Source: CAYNDB01 sp964395915 (GTDB taxonomy: Bacteria; Nitrospinota_A; UBA7883; JAJRTC01). From it: a stretch of 43,552 nt of DNA. Under the pieces are notes generated by a model, which was not told the DNA's origin, did not search any database, and saw nothing but the letters and a program-made list of their open reading frames with translations. Position numbers and translations under genes: made by a program. This document shows, in pieces, positions 16,681-25,421 of the stretch. The DNA lies in assembly GCA_964395915.1 (NCBI GenBank), contig CAYNDB010000006.1:1-43552 (forward strand). Direction: 5' to 3'. Position 1 is the stretch's first letter; each line of letters opens with the position of its first letter.

Positions 16681-17352
16681 ATGAGAATGAGAAAAGCAGC
16701 TATTTTAGCCGTTGCGTTTGCAATGGCGCTTGCGATGGCGGGACCATCGATGGCGTTACCGATATCAGGTTTAGGCGCTCCATCCAGCGACGCCGCGTTT
16801 GCAGGGGGCAGTACCGTTATCGATTTTGAAAGTATAGCGCTTGGCACTTACACCACGCTTGTTATCGGTGACCTGACAATTACCGGAACCGAAGGCACAT
16901 TCACTGTTGAAAACACATTTTCCGGAGACTTCAGTAGCTCAGGACAATACCTTGGGAATCCGGGTAACGACATTGTGTTTCCCGACGCGTTTCTTTTCGA
17001 ATTTGCCAATCCGGTGAGCGCGCTCGCTTTCAACTGGGGCGCCTCCAATCTTGATTGGGCCTTAAATGCATACAATTCAGGTGATACATTGCTGGAGACA
17101 TATTCCCCACTCCCTGAGACATGGTATGACAACAACGGTGCGTTTTATGGCATCGCCGCAAGCGGCATATCTTACGCCACGTTAATAGCTTCCCCCAACT
17201 TAAAATACGGATCTGATTACATTCTTTTAGACAATTTCACCTATGCCACCAGCCGTGGCGGCGAAGATGTCCCGGAGCCTGCGACACTGCTTCTGCTCGG
17301 TTCCGGCATGTTAGGGTTCGGACTGTTCAGGAGGGCTAGGAAAGAAGGGTAG
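16681..17352 (+). CDS. PEP-CTERM sorting-domain exported protein
   Basis: The 223-residue product has a signal peptide (about 1-26) and the full C-terminal sorting signal: VPEPATLLLLG (about 198-208), a hydrophobic helix, then the basic end FRRARKEG. Exosortase would process it during export to the outer surface or exopolysaccharide matrix. The middle is beta-rich and acidic with no family I recognise (DFESIALGTY near 52). No exosortase gene is in the window. AAAGGG is three bases before the ATG at 16681 but nine before the in-frame ATG at 16687, so the latter may be the true start. Confidence 0.9.
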   Translation: MRMRKAAILAVAFAMALAMAGPSMALPISGLGAPSSDAAFAGGSTVIDFESIALGTYTTLVIGDLTITGTEGTFTVENTFSGDFSSSGQYLGNPGNDIVFPDAFLFEFANPVSALAFNWGASNLDWALNAYNSGDTLLETYSPLPETWYDNNGAFYGIAASGISYATLIASPNLKYGSDYILLDNFTYATSRGGEDVPEPATLLLLGSGMLGFGLFRRARKEG

Positions 17353-17363
17353 AGTTTATTGTT

Positions 17364-17390
17364 GAGATCCTTCGATGGACTCAGGATGAC
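17364..17390. repeat. Degenerate intergenic repeat (GATCCTTCG...CTCAGGATGAC)
   Basis: GAGATCCTTCGATGGACTCAGGATGAC lies just after the PEP-CTERM stop and shares GATCCTTCG and CTCAGGATGACA with the copy at 11139. Confidence 0.6.
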
Positions 17391-17437
17391 AAGAATTTTT
17401 CGGCGAGGCGATGGGGGGTCTCACCGTTTGCATATTC

Positions 17438-17471
17438 CGCCCGTAGGATAATAACCTGCGGGCGTTTTTTT
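17438..17471 (+). terminator. Intrinsic terminator after the PEP-CTERM gene
   Basis: CGCCCGTAGG and CCTGCGGGCG form a ten-bp stem with one G-T pair and a seven-base loop, followed at once by seven T. This is a textbook rho-independent terminator. Confidence 0.9.
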
Positions 17472-17481
17472 ATTTGCTCCA

Positions 17482-17552
17482 ACTGTCATGCCGGATTTAG
17501 TCCGGCATCTCAATTCAACAGACGGGATCTCCGACCGGTGTCCAGGATGACA
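17482..17552. repeat. Repeat with ATGCCGGA hairpin and CAGGATGACA end
   Basis: ATGCCGGA-TTTAG-TCCGGCAT is a perfect eight-bp hairpin inside CTGTCATGCCGG. A GGGATCT...CCAGGATGACA segment follows. Such hairpin units are common dispersed intergenic repeats. The rest of the gap to 17825 is A/T-rich, holds no gene I can support, and must contain the promoter of the cytochrome gene. Confidence 0.55.
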
Positions 17553-17825
17553 TTTGTCTGCGTCGATAACAACCCGGGAGCCAAGATTGCCACGCTTCCC
17601 TCAGGTTGTAGCAATAACACCGCTGTGACAGTTTCCCACAAAATGTTTTCCATTAAAAACCCGCTGACAATTAAATTATCATTCACAAAATACTCATTAT
17701 GTAACGTAAATAACCTTACGGTAATGTAATTTTACAATTGCCAAACCTGAATTTTTTCAATATAATGATCGCGATTTTATAATTATATTCAATAAAGTTT
17801 ATACTATCATTGTAGAGGGGGGCAG

Positions 17826-18716
17826 TTGATCGTTAAACGTGTTTTAGCCGCAGTCGTTTTCCTGGCGATTGTCGTATCTGGAAGCGCCGCTTTTCCAGAT
17901 GGATGGGACCCCAATTCCAGCGCTCCTAATATTGGCGGGATAATAAACACCCGACATAACCTAACCATGTCTTACCTTGCGGCGGGGACGACCGGAAACA
18001 TGGATCTTGCGCGTAACAACTATGGTGAGGTATGCGTATATTGCCACACTCCCCATGGGGCCAACGGCTCTATTAACGCCCCATTGTGGAACCGCACTAA
18101 TGCTGGAAACACATACACCGCATACAATATACCTTTGACGTCAGGGCAAACCGCGACTCAGCCTGGCGTGAATTCCTTAACCTGCCTTTCGTGCCATGAT
18201 GGAACGGTGGCGGTGGACTCTGTGATAAACATGCCTGGCTCCGGATTATATAACGCGGCCCAGCAAACCGCCTCCAATAGCGCTTTTCTTGACTCCTGGC
18301 CAGGGGCAGGGCCAAACGGCACACACGGCACGTTAGAGCAGTGTACGCAAGCCTGCCATAACTCCGGCAATATTTTTATACCGTTTGATTTCCAGGTATT
18401 TGTAATAGGGACAGATCTTACGAACGATCATCCTGTTGGAGTTCAAATGCCTGACCATACTGTATGGGATTTCAATGCGCCATCTGGCTCAAATGCGGCC
18501 ATGAAATTTTTTGATAATAACGGAAACGGTCGCGCCGACGACAACGAGCCAAGATTCTATAACACAGGTGAAGGCTATGAGGTGGAATGCGCCTCATGCC
18601 ACGACCCGCACGGGGTTTCATCAACAGGAGTTAACGGCGGCGCGTTGATACCTTCATTTTTGAGGGTGAACAACAATGGCGGCTCAACTCTTTGCCTGAC
18701 TTGCCACAACAAATAA
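17826..18716 (+). CDS. Exported multiheme cytochrome c with a CX3CH site
   Basis: The 296-residue protein has a signal peptide (1-22). Four CXXCH heme sites begin at Cys70, Cys120, Cys255 and Cys290. A fifth site reads Cys173-Thr-Gln-Ala-Cys177-His178, i.e. CX3CH. The layout resembles doubled-CXXCH periplasmic cytochromes. Residues 230-241 (DNNGNGRADDNE) look like an EF-hand calcium loop. Translation starts at TTG 17826, with AGGGGGG just before it and no better ATG. The convergent gene encodes a beta-propeller lipoprotein, a frequent neighbour of such cytochromes. Role: periplasmic electron transfer, partner unknown. Confidence 0.88.
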   Translation: MIVKRVLAAVVFLAIVVSGSAAFPDGWDPNSSAPNIGGIINTRHNLTMSYLAAGTTGNMDLARNNYGEVCVYCHTPHGANGSINAPLWNRTNAGNTYTAYNIPLTSGQTATQPGVNSLTCLSCHDGTVAVDSVINMPGSGLYNAAQQTASNSAFLDSWPGAGPNGTHGTLEQCTQACHNSGNIFIPFDFQVFVIGTDLTNDHPVGVQMPDHTVWDFNAPSGSNAAMKFFDNNGNGRADDNEPRFYNTGEGYEVECASCHDPHGVSSTGVNGGALIPSFLRVNNNGGSTLCLTCHNK

Positions 18717-18746
18717 TTTATTTTCCCAGAACACAAAAAAGCCCCG

Positions 18747-19862
18747 TCATTTTCCGAGCCTCTTCTTTGTTTCCTCTCTAAACTTTTGCAACATGCCTTT
18801 CGCTTCTTTGTCGGGTATACGTCGTATCACTTCCACCTTTTTATATCTCTGGTCAACAATATATACTCGTCCCGTCTCATCCACCGCCACTCCGGACGCC
18901 AACACGTAATTGCCGGGCTTGTCTTGAAGACTCCATCGGCCTATGGCCAAAAGAAGCTGGCCCGCCGGGTTGAATACTTGAAAATTTCCAAACTTGGCGT
19001 CGGAAACATAGACGTTCCCTTCATCGTCCACGGCGATTCCCCTTGGCCTGGCGAAACTTCCGAACGAACGACCAACCCTGCCAAAAGAGCGCAAGAATTT
19101 TCCATCATCACTGAAAGCCTGCACTCGAAAATTACCTGTATCGAGTACGTATAGTGTGCCATCGGGGCCCACCGCCGCATGGGTCGGAAGGTTGAACTTT
19201 CCCTCGGCCGTTCCCCTCTCTCCGATAACATATAATTTTTCTCCCTCAGCGCTATATACGACTACACGATGGGAAGTGGTCGAAACGCCACCAGCGTCAA
19301 CAACGTAAATTTTGCTTCCGTCCTTTGACACCGCAACGTCTGTGGGATGAGAGAAGTCTTTCGGATTTCCCAAGTGGCGCTTAAAGTGACCCGTTGAATC
19401 ATAAATGGCCACCTGTTTTTTGCCGCTGTCCATGACATACAGGTTCGAAGCGTCATCTATCGCAACTCCCATTGGTTTGCGCAATTTGCCATCTCCACGC
19501 TTTCCAATAATAAAAACCTCTCGTTTGGGGATATCGAACATGAATATAACCCTGGCAACGGTATCGCTGACAATTATTTTTCCTTTATGCGCGGCTACAT
19601 CAAACGGTTTTACAAGAGCGATGCTCGGCCGGGCTTTGGGGGTTACCGCGCTTTTAAAATCACCCGAAAAGCTTTTCACTGTAAGGCTCAAGTTTGACCT
19701 TAACGCAAGCTCATATTGAAACCTTGGTCTATCCGGCGGCATCGGCCATGTTGGGATAAAAGTTTCTTTTTTATCCACAACCGTCGTGCAAGAGGCTAAT
19801 AGCAAAACAGCCAGGTAAAAAAACGTAAGACGATACTGGAAGGTTTTATTTACGATGTTCAT
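18747..19862 (-). CDS. NHL-repeat beta-propeller lipoprotein
   Basis: The 371-residue product has a lipoprotein signal with lipobox LLAS-Cys25, then about six NHL-type blades (roughly 80-350). Repeats such as PMGVAIDDASNLYVMD, PTHAAVGPDGTLYVLD and PRGIAVDDEGNVYVSD show the propeller. It should be anchored to the outer or inner membrane facing the periplasm and serve as a binding scaffold; the ligand is unknown. It overlaps the preceding histidine kinase gene by four bases (ATGA), so they are co-translated. The convergent multiheme cytochrome ends 30 bases away. Confidence 0.88.
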   Translation of the reverse strand: MNIVNKTFQYRLTFFYLAVLLLASCTTVVDKKETFIPTWPMPPDRPRFQYELALRSNLSLTVKSFSGDFKSAVTPKARPSIALVKPFDVAAHKGKIIVSDTVARVIFMFDIPKREVFIIGKRGDGKLRKPMGVAIDDASNLYVMDSGKKQVAIYDSTGHFKRHLGNPKDFSHPTDVAVSKDGSKIYVVDAGGVSTTSHRVVVYSAEGEKLYVIGERGTAEGKFNLPTHAAVGPDGTLYVLDTGNFRVQAFSDDGKFLRSFGRVGRSFGSFARPRGIAVDDEGNVYVSDAKFGNFQVFNPAGQLLLAIGRWSLQDKPGNYVLASGVAVDETGRVYIVDQRYKKVEVIRRIPDKEAKGMLQKFREETKKRLGK

Positions 19863-21079
19863 TCGTTATGCGGGCTGACTTTTTCTATCCATTCTCTGCT
19901 CAAAGGAAGACGCGCTGTAAACACGCTCCCTTTTCGGCCGGAGTTCGGAGCTACAGATATATCGCCGCCATGATATAAAGCAACCATCCTTGCCAGCGAA
20001 AGGCCAAGTCCCGTTCCGGCATATTTTCTTCCCATATCTCCTTCAACCTGACGAAATTTTTCAAAAACCGAATCTCTTTCTTCCGCCGATACCCCTATCC
20101 CCTCATCGACCACATCTATAAATACGTCAAACATATCGATGCGCGAACATATGGATATTTTGGATCCGCTTGGCGAAAATTTTATAGCGTTTGCGAAAAG
20201 GTTGAAAAAGAGAGTTTGGAGTTTTTCGAAATCACCTATCAACACCGGCTCAGGCATGCAAAGGGTAAACTCCCATTTGCGTGATTCATTTATTATTTCT
20301 GTTTGCGCTTTCCCGGCGGACTCGCGCAAAAGATCATTGAGATAGATGTGATGATTTTGTATTTTTTCTTCTCCGGTTTCAAGCTTGGCCATCATAATGA
20401 TTTCATTTACCATGCGTAACAACGTGGAACCGGAAGAGTGGATGATTTCGGCTAGCTCAGACATTTTTTCCGGTGGAACCGCATGGTCGCAGATCAACTT
20501 TGAAAAGCCAAGAATAACCGTTAAAGGCGTTCTAAGCTCGTGGCTCACATTAGCCATAAAATTGTCTTTAAGCTTCGAGGCCCTCTCCGCCCTGTCTATC
20601 TCTATTTTCATATGCCGAACCGATTCTTCAAGCTCCCTCATATACTCCGCCTGTTTTCTTGAGGCGAGAACATGGTATCGCTTTGCAATGATGTTGCTCG
20701 CATAATAGGACGCGTCGAATATCTTTGGAAGCGCTCCGGCAAGATCGCTATTGTCATGATCCAAAAGTATAGGCGTCATCACGCGCCTAAACCCTTCGAA
20801 GGCATGCATTACCGCATGGAGAGGAAACCCTAGCGCGATTCTTTTCTCGGTTATCAAGTCGACAAACCCATCCAACCTGCCAGGCTTGTTGTCGCAGATA
20901 AGCTCCACATACCCCTCCAAGGCCTCGCCAACAGTCGGGATCAGCTCATCCTTTTCCAGGAAAGCGTAGGAGGGGTCTTTCCGAATCCAGACTATCCATT
21001 CATCAAGTATCTCGTCTTTGCGCGACGTGATCACGTCTTTCAACTCGTGAAGGCGCTCTTCTAACATTGTTCGATCCAT
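19859..21079 (-). CDS. Cytoplasmic sensor histidine kinase with RsbRD-like N-terminus
   Basis: The 406-residue kinase has no membrane segment. Residues 5-135 form a helical domain like the RsbRD/RsbT co-antagonist sensor domain, followed by a coiled coil (about 140-172). The HisKA H-box SHELRTPLT has phospho-acceptor His180. The HATPase region shows an N box (NLFANAIKF), G1 (DEGIGV) and G2 (GTGLGLS). No response regulator is adjacent. Its start overlaps the upstream zinc-protein gene by 19 bases and its end overlaps the lipoprotein gene by four, so it belongs to a four-gene coupled cluster. The signal it senses is unknown. Confidence 0.92.
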   Translation of the reverse strand: MDRTMLEERLHELKDVITSRKDEILDEWIVWIRKDPSYAFLEKDELIPTVGEALEGYVELICDNKPGRLDGFVDLITEKRIALGFPLHAVMHAFEGFRRVMTPILLDHDNSDLAGALPKIFDASYYASNIIAKRYHVLASRKQAEYMRELEESVRHMKIEIDRAERASKLKDNFMANVSHELRTPLTVILGFSKLICDHAVPPEKMSELAEIIHSSGSTLLRMVNEIIMMAKLETGEEKIQNHHIYLNDLLRESAGKAQTEIINESRKWEFTLCMPEPVLIGDFEKLQTLFFNLFANAIKFSPSGSKISICSRIDMFDVFIDVVDEGIGVSAEERDSVFEKFRQVEGDMGRKYAGTGLGLSLARMVALYHGGDISVAPNSGRKGSVFTARLPLSREWIEKVSPHNE

Positions 21080-21408
21080 TCAAAAGACGACATAAGCTCC
21101 CCCTCTCCCCAAAACCCGTAAAAAGCTCCGCCAGGAGGAGAACACCCATATGAAACATGGCAAACATTACGGACACCGTTGGCGCCAATAATTACTCCAA
21201 CCTGTGTATTGGGTAATACCAGTTTCCCGCAATTCATGCAAACAGAACTGTATTTCTCAAGCCATACCTTTGCGCATTTGGAGCAACGGCCTGTAAGCTC
21301 AATTTCATAAAGCTCCCCTTTAATGCGCAACCCTTCAAAACCCGGAGTAAAGTCGAGTGAGCATAACTCACATTTTACCACCGTTATTTTCGACCTCTTT
21401 TCATCCAT
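21061..21408 (-). CDS. Small protein with three CXXC pairs, likely zinc-binding
   Basis: The 115-residue product has Cys13/Cys16, Cys42/Cys45 and Cys57/Cys60, enough for one or two zinc-ribbon sites. It has no membrane segment. The C-terminal 50 residues include VSYGCSPPGGAFYGFWGEGE, a pattern I do not recognise. It overlaps the LOG gene by 25 bases at its start and the histidine kinase gene by 19 at its end, so it is made together with both. A link to the kinase (partner or regulator) is inference from position only. Confidence 0.7.
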   Translation of the reverse strand: MDEKRSKITVVKCELCSLDFTPGFEGLRIKGELYEIELTGRCSKCAKVWLEKYSSVCMNCGKLVLPNTQVGVIIGANGVRNVCHVSYGCSPPGGAFYGFWGEGELMSSFEWIEQC

Positions 21409-22100
21409 TTAGATTTTGTTGATTCTACTATTGATTTTTGACAAACATGGACCACATCATCAAGATCGTCGGTAAGATATATGGTATCGAAATCCTCCTG
21501 CGCAATATACCCTTCCGGAATAATGGTTTCGCGCAGCCAGTCGAGCAGGCCTGCCCACTGGCTTTTACCAAAAAGGATTATAGGAAACGGAAGTATTTTA
21601 CGTGTTCTCATAAGGGTTAAAGCCTCGAACATTTCGTCAAAAGTTCCATAACCGCCGGGGAAAATCACGAACGCCTGTGAATATTTTATCAGCATGACCT
21701 TGCGTACGAAAAAATGGCGGACTTTTATCTTCTGGGTGGTATATTCGTTCCCCTTCTGCTCAAGCGGCAAGTCTATCTCTATACCGATCGATTTGCCTCC
21801 CGCCTCCAGGGCTCCCTTGTTGGCGGCTTCCATTATTCCAGGCCCGCCACCTGTGATGACCGTTATGCCCGCTTCAGCCAGCTTCCCGCCAAGCTCTACC
21901 GCCAAAGGGTAATATTGGTTGTCCGGCATGGCTCTGGACGAGCCGAAAACGGATACCATAGGCTCCTGCTCCGATAAAAGCTCGAACCCTTCAACAAACT
22001 CGGCCATTATACGAAAGATGCGCCAAGCGTCTCCCGCCTCCAGCTCGTCCAATACGTACTGATATTTACGGGAGAAGCCCTCGTCGTCTGTTTTTTCCAT
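21384..22100 (-). CDS. LOG-family protein (TIGR00730, phosphoribohydrolase fold)
   Basis: The 238-residue product carries both family motifs: GGGPGIMEAANKGA (about 84-97) and PGGYGTFDE (about 149-157). LOG proteins cleave nucleoside 5'-monophosphates to base and ribose 5-phosphate; some members were once mislabelled lysine decarboxylases. The substrate in this organism is unknown. The frame can be extended nine codons to a GTG, but the ATG at 22100 is preferred because GGG lies just upstream and the GTG has no ribosome site. It heads the LOG-zinc protein-kinase-lipoprotein cluster. Confidence 0.9.
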   Translation of the reverse strand: MEKTDDEGFSRKYQYVLDELEAGDAWRIFRIMAEFVEGFELLSEQEPMVSVFGSSRAMPDNQYYPLAVELGGKLAEAGITVITGGGPGIMEAANKGALEAGGKSIGIEIDLPLEQKGNEYTTQKIKVRHFFVRKVMLIKYSQAFVIFPGGYGTFDEMFEALTLMRTRKILPFPIILFGKSQWAGLLDWLRETIIPEGYIAQEDFDTIYLTDDLDDVVHVCQKSIVESTKSKWMKRGRK

Positions 22101-22199
22101 AAGACCCAAGTTTATGTGGTAAGCCACAGCTTTAAATTGTTACCATACAGTTTACTTCAAAACAAAGATGTTTGGGATATTCGCTTTAAAGGTAATGAT

Positions 22200-23093
22200 A
22201 TGGAAAATGTAATCGGAATTTCAGGGGAAAAATTGACGGAACTCCTAATGGAGCTTGTAAGACGAACATCCACTATACTGCCGGACGATGTAATTGATTC
22301 GATCAAACATTTCAGGGAAAAAGAAGAGCCGGGAAGCAGAGCCAAAAACGCGCTTGATTCGATCCTGGAAAATATCGACCTGGCCAGCTCAACGTCGCGC
22401 CCGATATGCCAGGATACCGGCACTGTAACTTTCGATATCTATTATCCTTTCGGCATAAGACAGAGTGATATTGAAAACGCGGCCAAAAACGCCGTCAGGA
22501 AAGCTACGGAAAATAATTACCTGCGCCCGAACGTCGTGGACCCTATAACAGGCATGGCTAATTGGGACAACATAGGACGTGGCCATCCTGCGACATATTA
22601 TAACCAGTGGGATGAGGATTATCTAAAGATCGTACTGGTACTCAAAGGCGGTGGATGTGAAAATGTGGGGGCGCAATATTCCCTTCCCAACCCGCCACTT
22701 AAAGCGGGGCGTGACCTGGACGGCATTAAAAAAGTCTGCCTCGACGCCGTGGTCAAAGCGCAAGGCAGAGGCTGCGCTCCGGGTGTGCTTGGCATCGGCA
22801 TCGGCGGCGACAGGGCTCAAAGCTACCTGTTGAGCAAACATCAGCTTCACAGAAAAATAATGGATACGAACCCGGATCCGAAACTTGCGGATCTTGAAGA
22901 ATGGGTTGTGGAGAAAGCGAACTCGCTTGGCATAGGCCCAATGGGTTTCGGAGGCGAGGTGACGTTGCTCGGCGCGAAAGCCGCGGTTATGGACAGGATA
23001 CCGGCGTCTTATTTCGTGGCGATCACATATATGTGCTGGGCATTCAGGCGACGGACCATGACGATAAAAAACGGCGCTGTTGAGTATGACTGA
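22200..23093 (+). CDS. Class I fumarate hydratase, alpha subunit
   Basis: The 297-residue product is the N-terminal (iron-sulfur) half of a two-subunit class I fumarase or tartrate dehydratase. RPICQDTG (68-75) supplies one cluster cysteine. GGGCENVGAQY and GRGCAPGVLGIGIGG supply the others. It hydrates fumarate to malate in the citric acid cycle. The frame is open back to 22116, but the extra 28 residues look random, and the ATG at 22200 has AAAGGT before it and gives a normal N-terminus. The beta subunit gene follows after 21 bases. Fumarase is favoured over tartrate dehydratase on general grounds. Confidence 0.92.
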   Translation: MENVIGISGEKLTELLMELVRRTSTILPDDVIDSIKHFREKEEPGSRAKNALDSILENIDLASSTSRPICQDTGTVTFDIYYPFGIRQSDIENAAKNAVRKATENNYLRPNVVDPITGMANWDNIGRGHPATYYNQWDEDYLKIVLVLKGGGCENVGAQYSLPNPPLKAGRDLDGIKKVCLDAVVKAQGRGCAPGVLGIGIGGDRAQSYLLSKHQLHRKIMDTNPDPKLADLEEWVVEKANSLGIGPMGFGGEVTLLGAKAAVMDRIPASYFVAITYMCWAFRRRTMTIKNGAVEYD

Positions 23094-23114
23094 ACCAATA
23101 TCAGGAGATAGATA

Positions 23115-23699
23115 ATGATAAAAATAAACCTTCCCGCATCGGAAGAGGAAATAAGAAAGCTTCAAGTCGGAGACGAGGTTTTGCTCTCTGGAGTAATCGT
23201 CACTGCAAGAGACACGGCGCATAAGTACATGGTGGAAAATAAGCCGGATGATATCCGGGATATGCTCAAAAACTCGGTAATATATCATTGCGGGCCTGTG
23301 ATGAAACAACATGACGACGGGCATTGGGAAGTAGTGGCCGCCGGGCCGACGACATCCATCCGCGAGGAGATATATCAGGCGGATGTCATAGAGGAGTATC
23401 AGGTGCGAGGCGTCATCGGTAAAGGCGGTATGGGGCCAAAAACCCTTGCCGGACTGCGGAAAACAGGAGCCGTATATTTCCACGCCATAGGCGGCGCGTC
23501 GCAAGTGTTGGCAAGAGCCGTTACCAAGGTGAACGGAGTGCATAAGCTTAAGGAGTTTGGCGTACCGGAAGCGTTCTGGCAATTTGAGGTGAAAGATTTT
23601 CCGGTAGTGGTTACGATGGACTCCCACGGCGGCTCTTTGCACACCGAAGTCGGAGCCGCGTCCGAAGAAAAGATGAAAGAGATTTTAGCGTCTATGTAA
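23115..23699 (+). CDS. Class I fumarate hydratase, beta subunit
   Basis: The 194-residue product is the C-terminal half of class I fumarase. It shows the family segments LLSGVIVTARDTAHK (about 24-38), YHCGPV, GKGGMGPKT (about 102-110) and HAIGGASQVLA (about 123-133). It pairs with the alpha subunit encoded 21 bases upstream to form the oxygen-sensitive [4Fe-4S] enzyme. AGGAGA lies eight bases before the ATG. Its stop codon directly abuts the start of the DNA polymerase X gene, so they share a transcript. Confidence 0.94.
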   Translation: MIKINLPASEEEIRKLQVGDEVLLSGVIVTARDTAHKYMVENKPDDIRDMLKNSVIYHCGPVMKQHDDGHWEVVAAGPTTSIREEIYQADVIEEYQVRGVIGKGGMGPKTLAGLRKTGAVYFHAIGGASQVLARAVTKVNGVHKLKEFGVPEAFWQFEVKDFPVVVTMDSHGGSLHTEVGAASEEKMKEILASM

Positions 23700-25421
23700 A
23701 TGGACAAATCCGATATCGCGGCGATATTAGCTGAAACCGGAGAAATCCTCGAAATCCTGGGCGAAAACCCTTTTAAGGTTCGGGCGCATCTGAACGCCGC
23801 AAGGGTAATAGAGTCGTTTGACCAGGATATAAAAAAGCTGGCAGCCGCTGGTGAACTAACAAAAATAAAAGGTATCGGCAAGGGGATAGCCGAGAAGATA
23901 GAGATAATACTCGCCACCGGCGCCTTGCCGGAGCTTGCCGAGCTACATGCCAAAGTGCCGGACGGAGTATTGCGGATGCTCAAAATCCCAGGCTTAGGCC
24001 CTAAAAAGGTAAAAGCAATATGGGAAAAGCTTGGCGCCACAACGCTGGGTGAACTGGAATACGCCTGTAACGAAAATCGACTGGCGGAGCTTGCCGGGTT
24101 TGGCGCAAAATCGCAGGAAAAAGTCTTAAAGGGAATCGAGACTGTTACAAAATTCGCGGAGCGCCGCCTTCTTCCAGAAGCGATGGCCAGCGCCGATGAA
24201 ACTCTTGCATGGATACTAAAGGAAAAATCGGTAACCAGGGCGCAGGTGGCAGGCTCTGTCCGACGCGCAAAAGAGACGGTCAAAGATATCGATATTGTCG
24301 CTTGCTCCAGCCAGGCTGAAAAAGTAATGGACCATTTCGTAAAGGCGCCGGACGTTATCGAAACGATCAGCAAAGGGCCGACAAAATCGAGCGTACGTCT
24401 CACATCCGGTATTCAGGCTGACCTGCGCGTGGTTGCGGACAGAGAATTCCCATATGCGCTGCATCATTTTACAGGCTCCAGGGAGCATAACACCTTGATG
24501 CGCGGTCTGGCGAAATCTAAAGGGATGAAGATGAACGAATACGGCTTGTTTGAGGGCGACAAGCTTGTGCCATGTAGAAACGAAGAGGAAATATTCAAGG
24601 CGTTGGGGCTGTCATACATTCCACCGGAGCTTCGAGAAGGGATGTCGGAAATAGATGACGCGGCCAAGGGCGATCTTCCGCCGCTTATAACCGAGGCTGA
24701 TATCGCCGGAATTTTTCATTGTCACACTGTTTACAGTGATGGAAAAAACAGTATCGAGGAAATGGCGATCGCCTGCATGGAGACTAAGTACAAGTATCTC
24801 GGTGTGTCGGATCATAGTCAGTCCGCCCCATACGCCGGTGGATTGACCGAGGACGACCTGAAACGCCAAATTGACGAGATCGATCAGCTGAACGAAAAGT
24901 TCGACGGCTTTCGCCTGTTCAAGGGGGTGGAATCCGACATCCTCACCAACGGGGCGCTCGACTATCCCGACAAGGTTTTAGAAAAGCTCGATTTCGTGAT
25001 TGCCTCCGTTCATTCCGGTTTCAATATGGATGAGAGAAAGATGACCGACAGGATAGTCGCGGCTGTTAAAAACCCGTACACAACAATGCTGGGACATCCG
25101 ACAGGCAGGCTGTTGCTGGCGCGGGAACCTTATGCCGTCGACATGATCAAGGTGATCGACGCCTGCGCGAAACACACAGTGATAATAGAATTAAACGCAA
25201 ACCCGCACAGGCTCGATATCGACTGGCGCATGATGCGAAAGGCAAAAGCTGATGGCGTAAAAATCTCGATAAACCCGGACGCGCACAGGGTGGCCGGACT
25301 GAAACATACTATGTTCGGCATAATGATTGCGCGGAAAGGCGGACTTGGAAAAGAAGATGTGTTCAACACACAAAGCGCGAGCGATATCGCCAAAGAGTTT
25401 GCCGCAAGGAGAAAAGCATGA
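23700..25421 (+). CDS. polX: DNA polymerase X with C-terminal PHP domain
   Basis: The 573-residue protein is a bacterial family X repair polymerase fused to a PHP phosphoesterase/exonuclease domain. Helix-hairpin-helix motifs lie near 54-66 and 94-106. The catalytic carboxylates are Asp197 and Asp199 (KDIDIV, after GSVRRA at 185-190) and Asp241 (QADLRVV). The PHP domain begins near 335 with His340-x-His342 and continues with SDHS and EVELNAN-like metal sites. It fills short gaps in base excision repair and trims 3' ends. It starts at the base after the fumarase stop and overlaps nth by four bases (ATGA). Confidence 0.95.
   Translation: MDKSDIAAILAETGEILEILGENPFKVRAHLNAARVIESFDQDIKKLAAAGELTKIKGIGKGIAEKIEIILATGALPELAELHAKVPDGVLRMLKIPGLGPKKVKAIWEKLGATTLGELEYACNENRLAELAGFGAKSQEKVLKGIETVTKFAERRLLPEAMASADETLAWILKEKSVTRAQVAGSVRRAKETVKDIDIVACSSQAEKVMDHFVKAPDVIETISKGPTKSSVRLTSGIQADLRVVADREFPYALHHFTGSREHNTLMRGLAKSKGMKMNEYGLFEGDKLVPCRNEEEIFKALGLSYIPPELREGMSEIDDAAKGDLPPLITEADIAGIFHCHTVYSDGKNSIEEMAIACMETKYKYLGVSDHSQSAPYAGGLTEDDLKRQIDEIDQLNEKFDGFRLFKGVESDILTNGALDYPDKVLEKLDFVIASVHSGFNMDERKMTDRIVAAVKNPYTTMLGHPTGRLLLAREPYAVDMIKVIDACAKHTVIIELNANPHRLDIDWRMMRKAKADGVKISINPDAHRVAGLKHTMFGIMIARKGGLGKEDVFNTQSASDIAKEFAARRKA

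Noticed and set aside
17538..17729. 63-codon plus-strand frame before the second cytochrome gene
   Set aside because: It begins inside a repeat unit, has no ribosome site and no recognisable sequence.
22623..23642. 339-codon minus-strand frame across both fumarase genes
   Set aside because: It lies antisense to two well-conserved enzyme genes and has unnatural Arg/His-rich composition.
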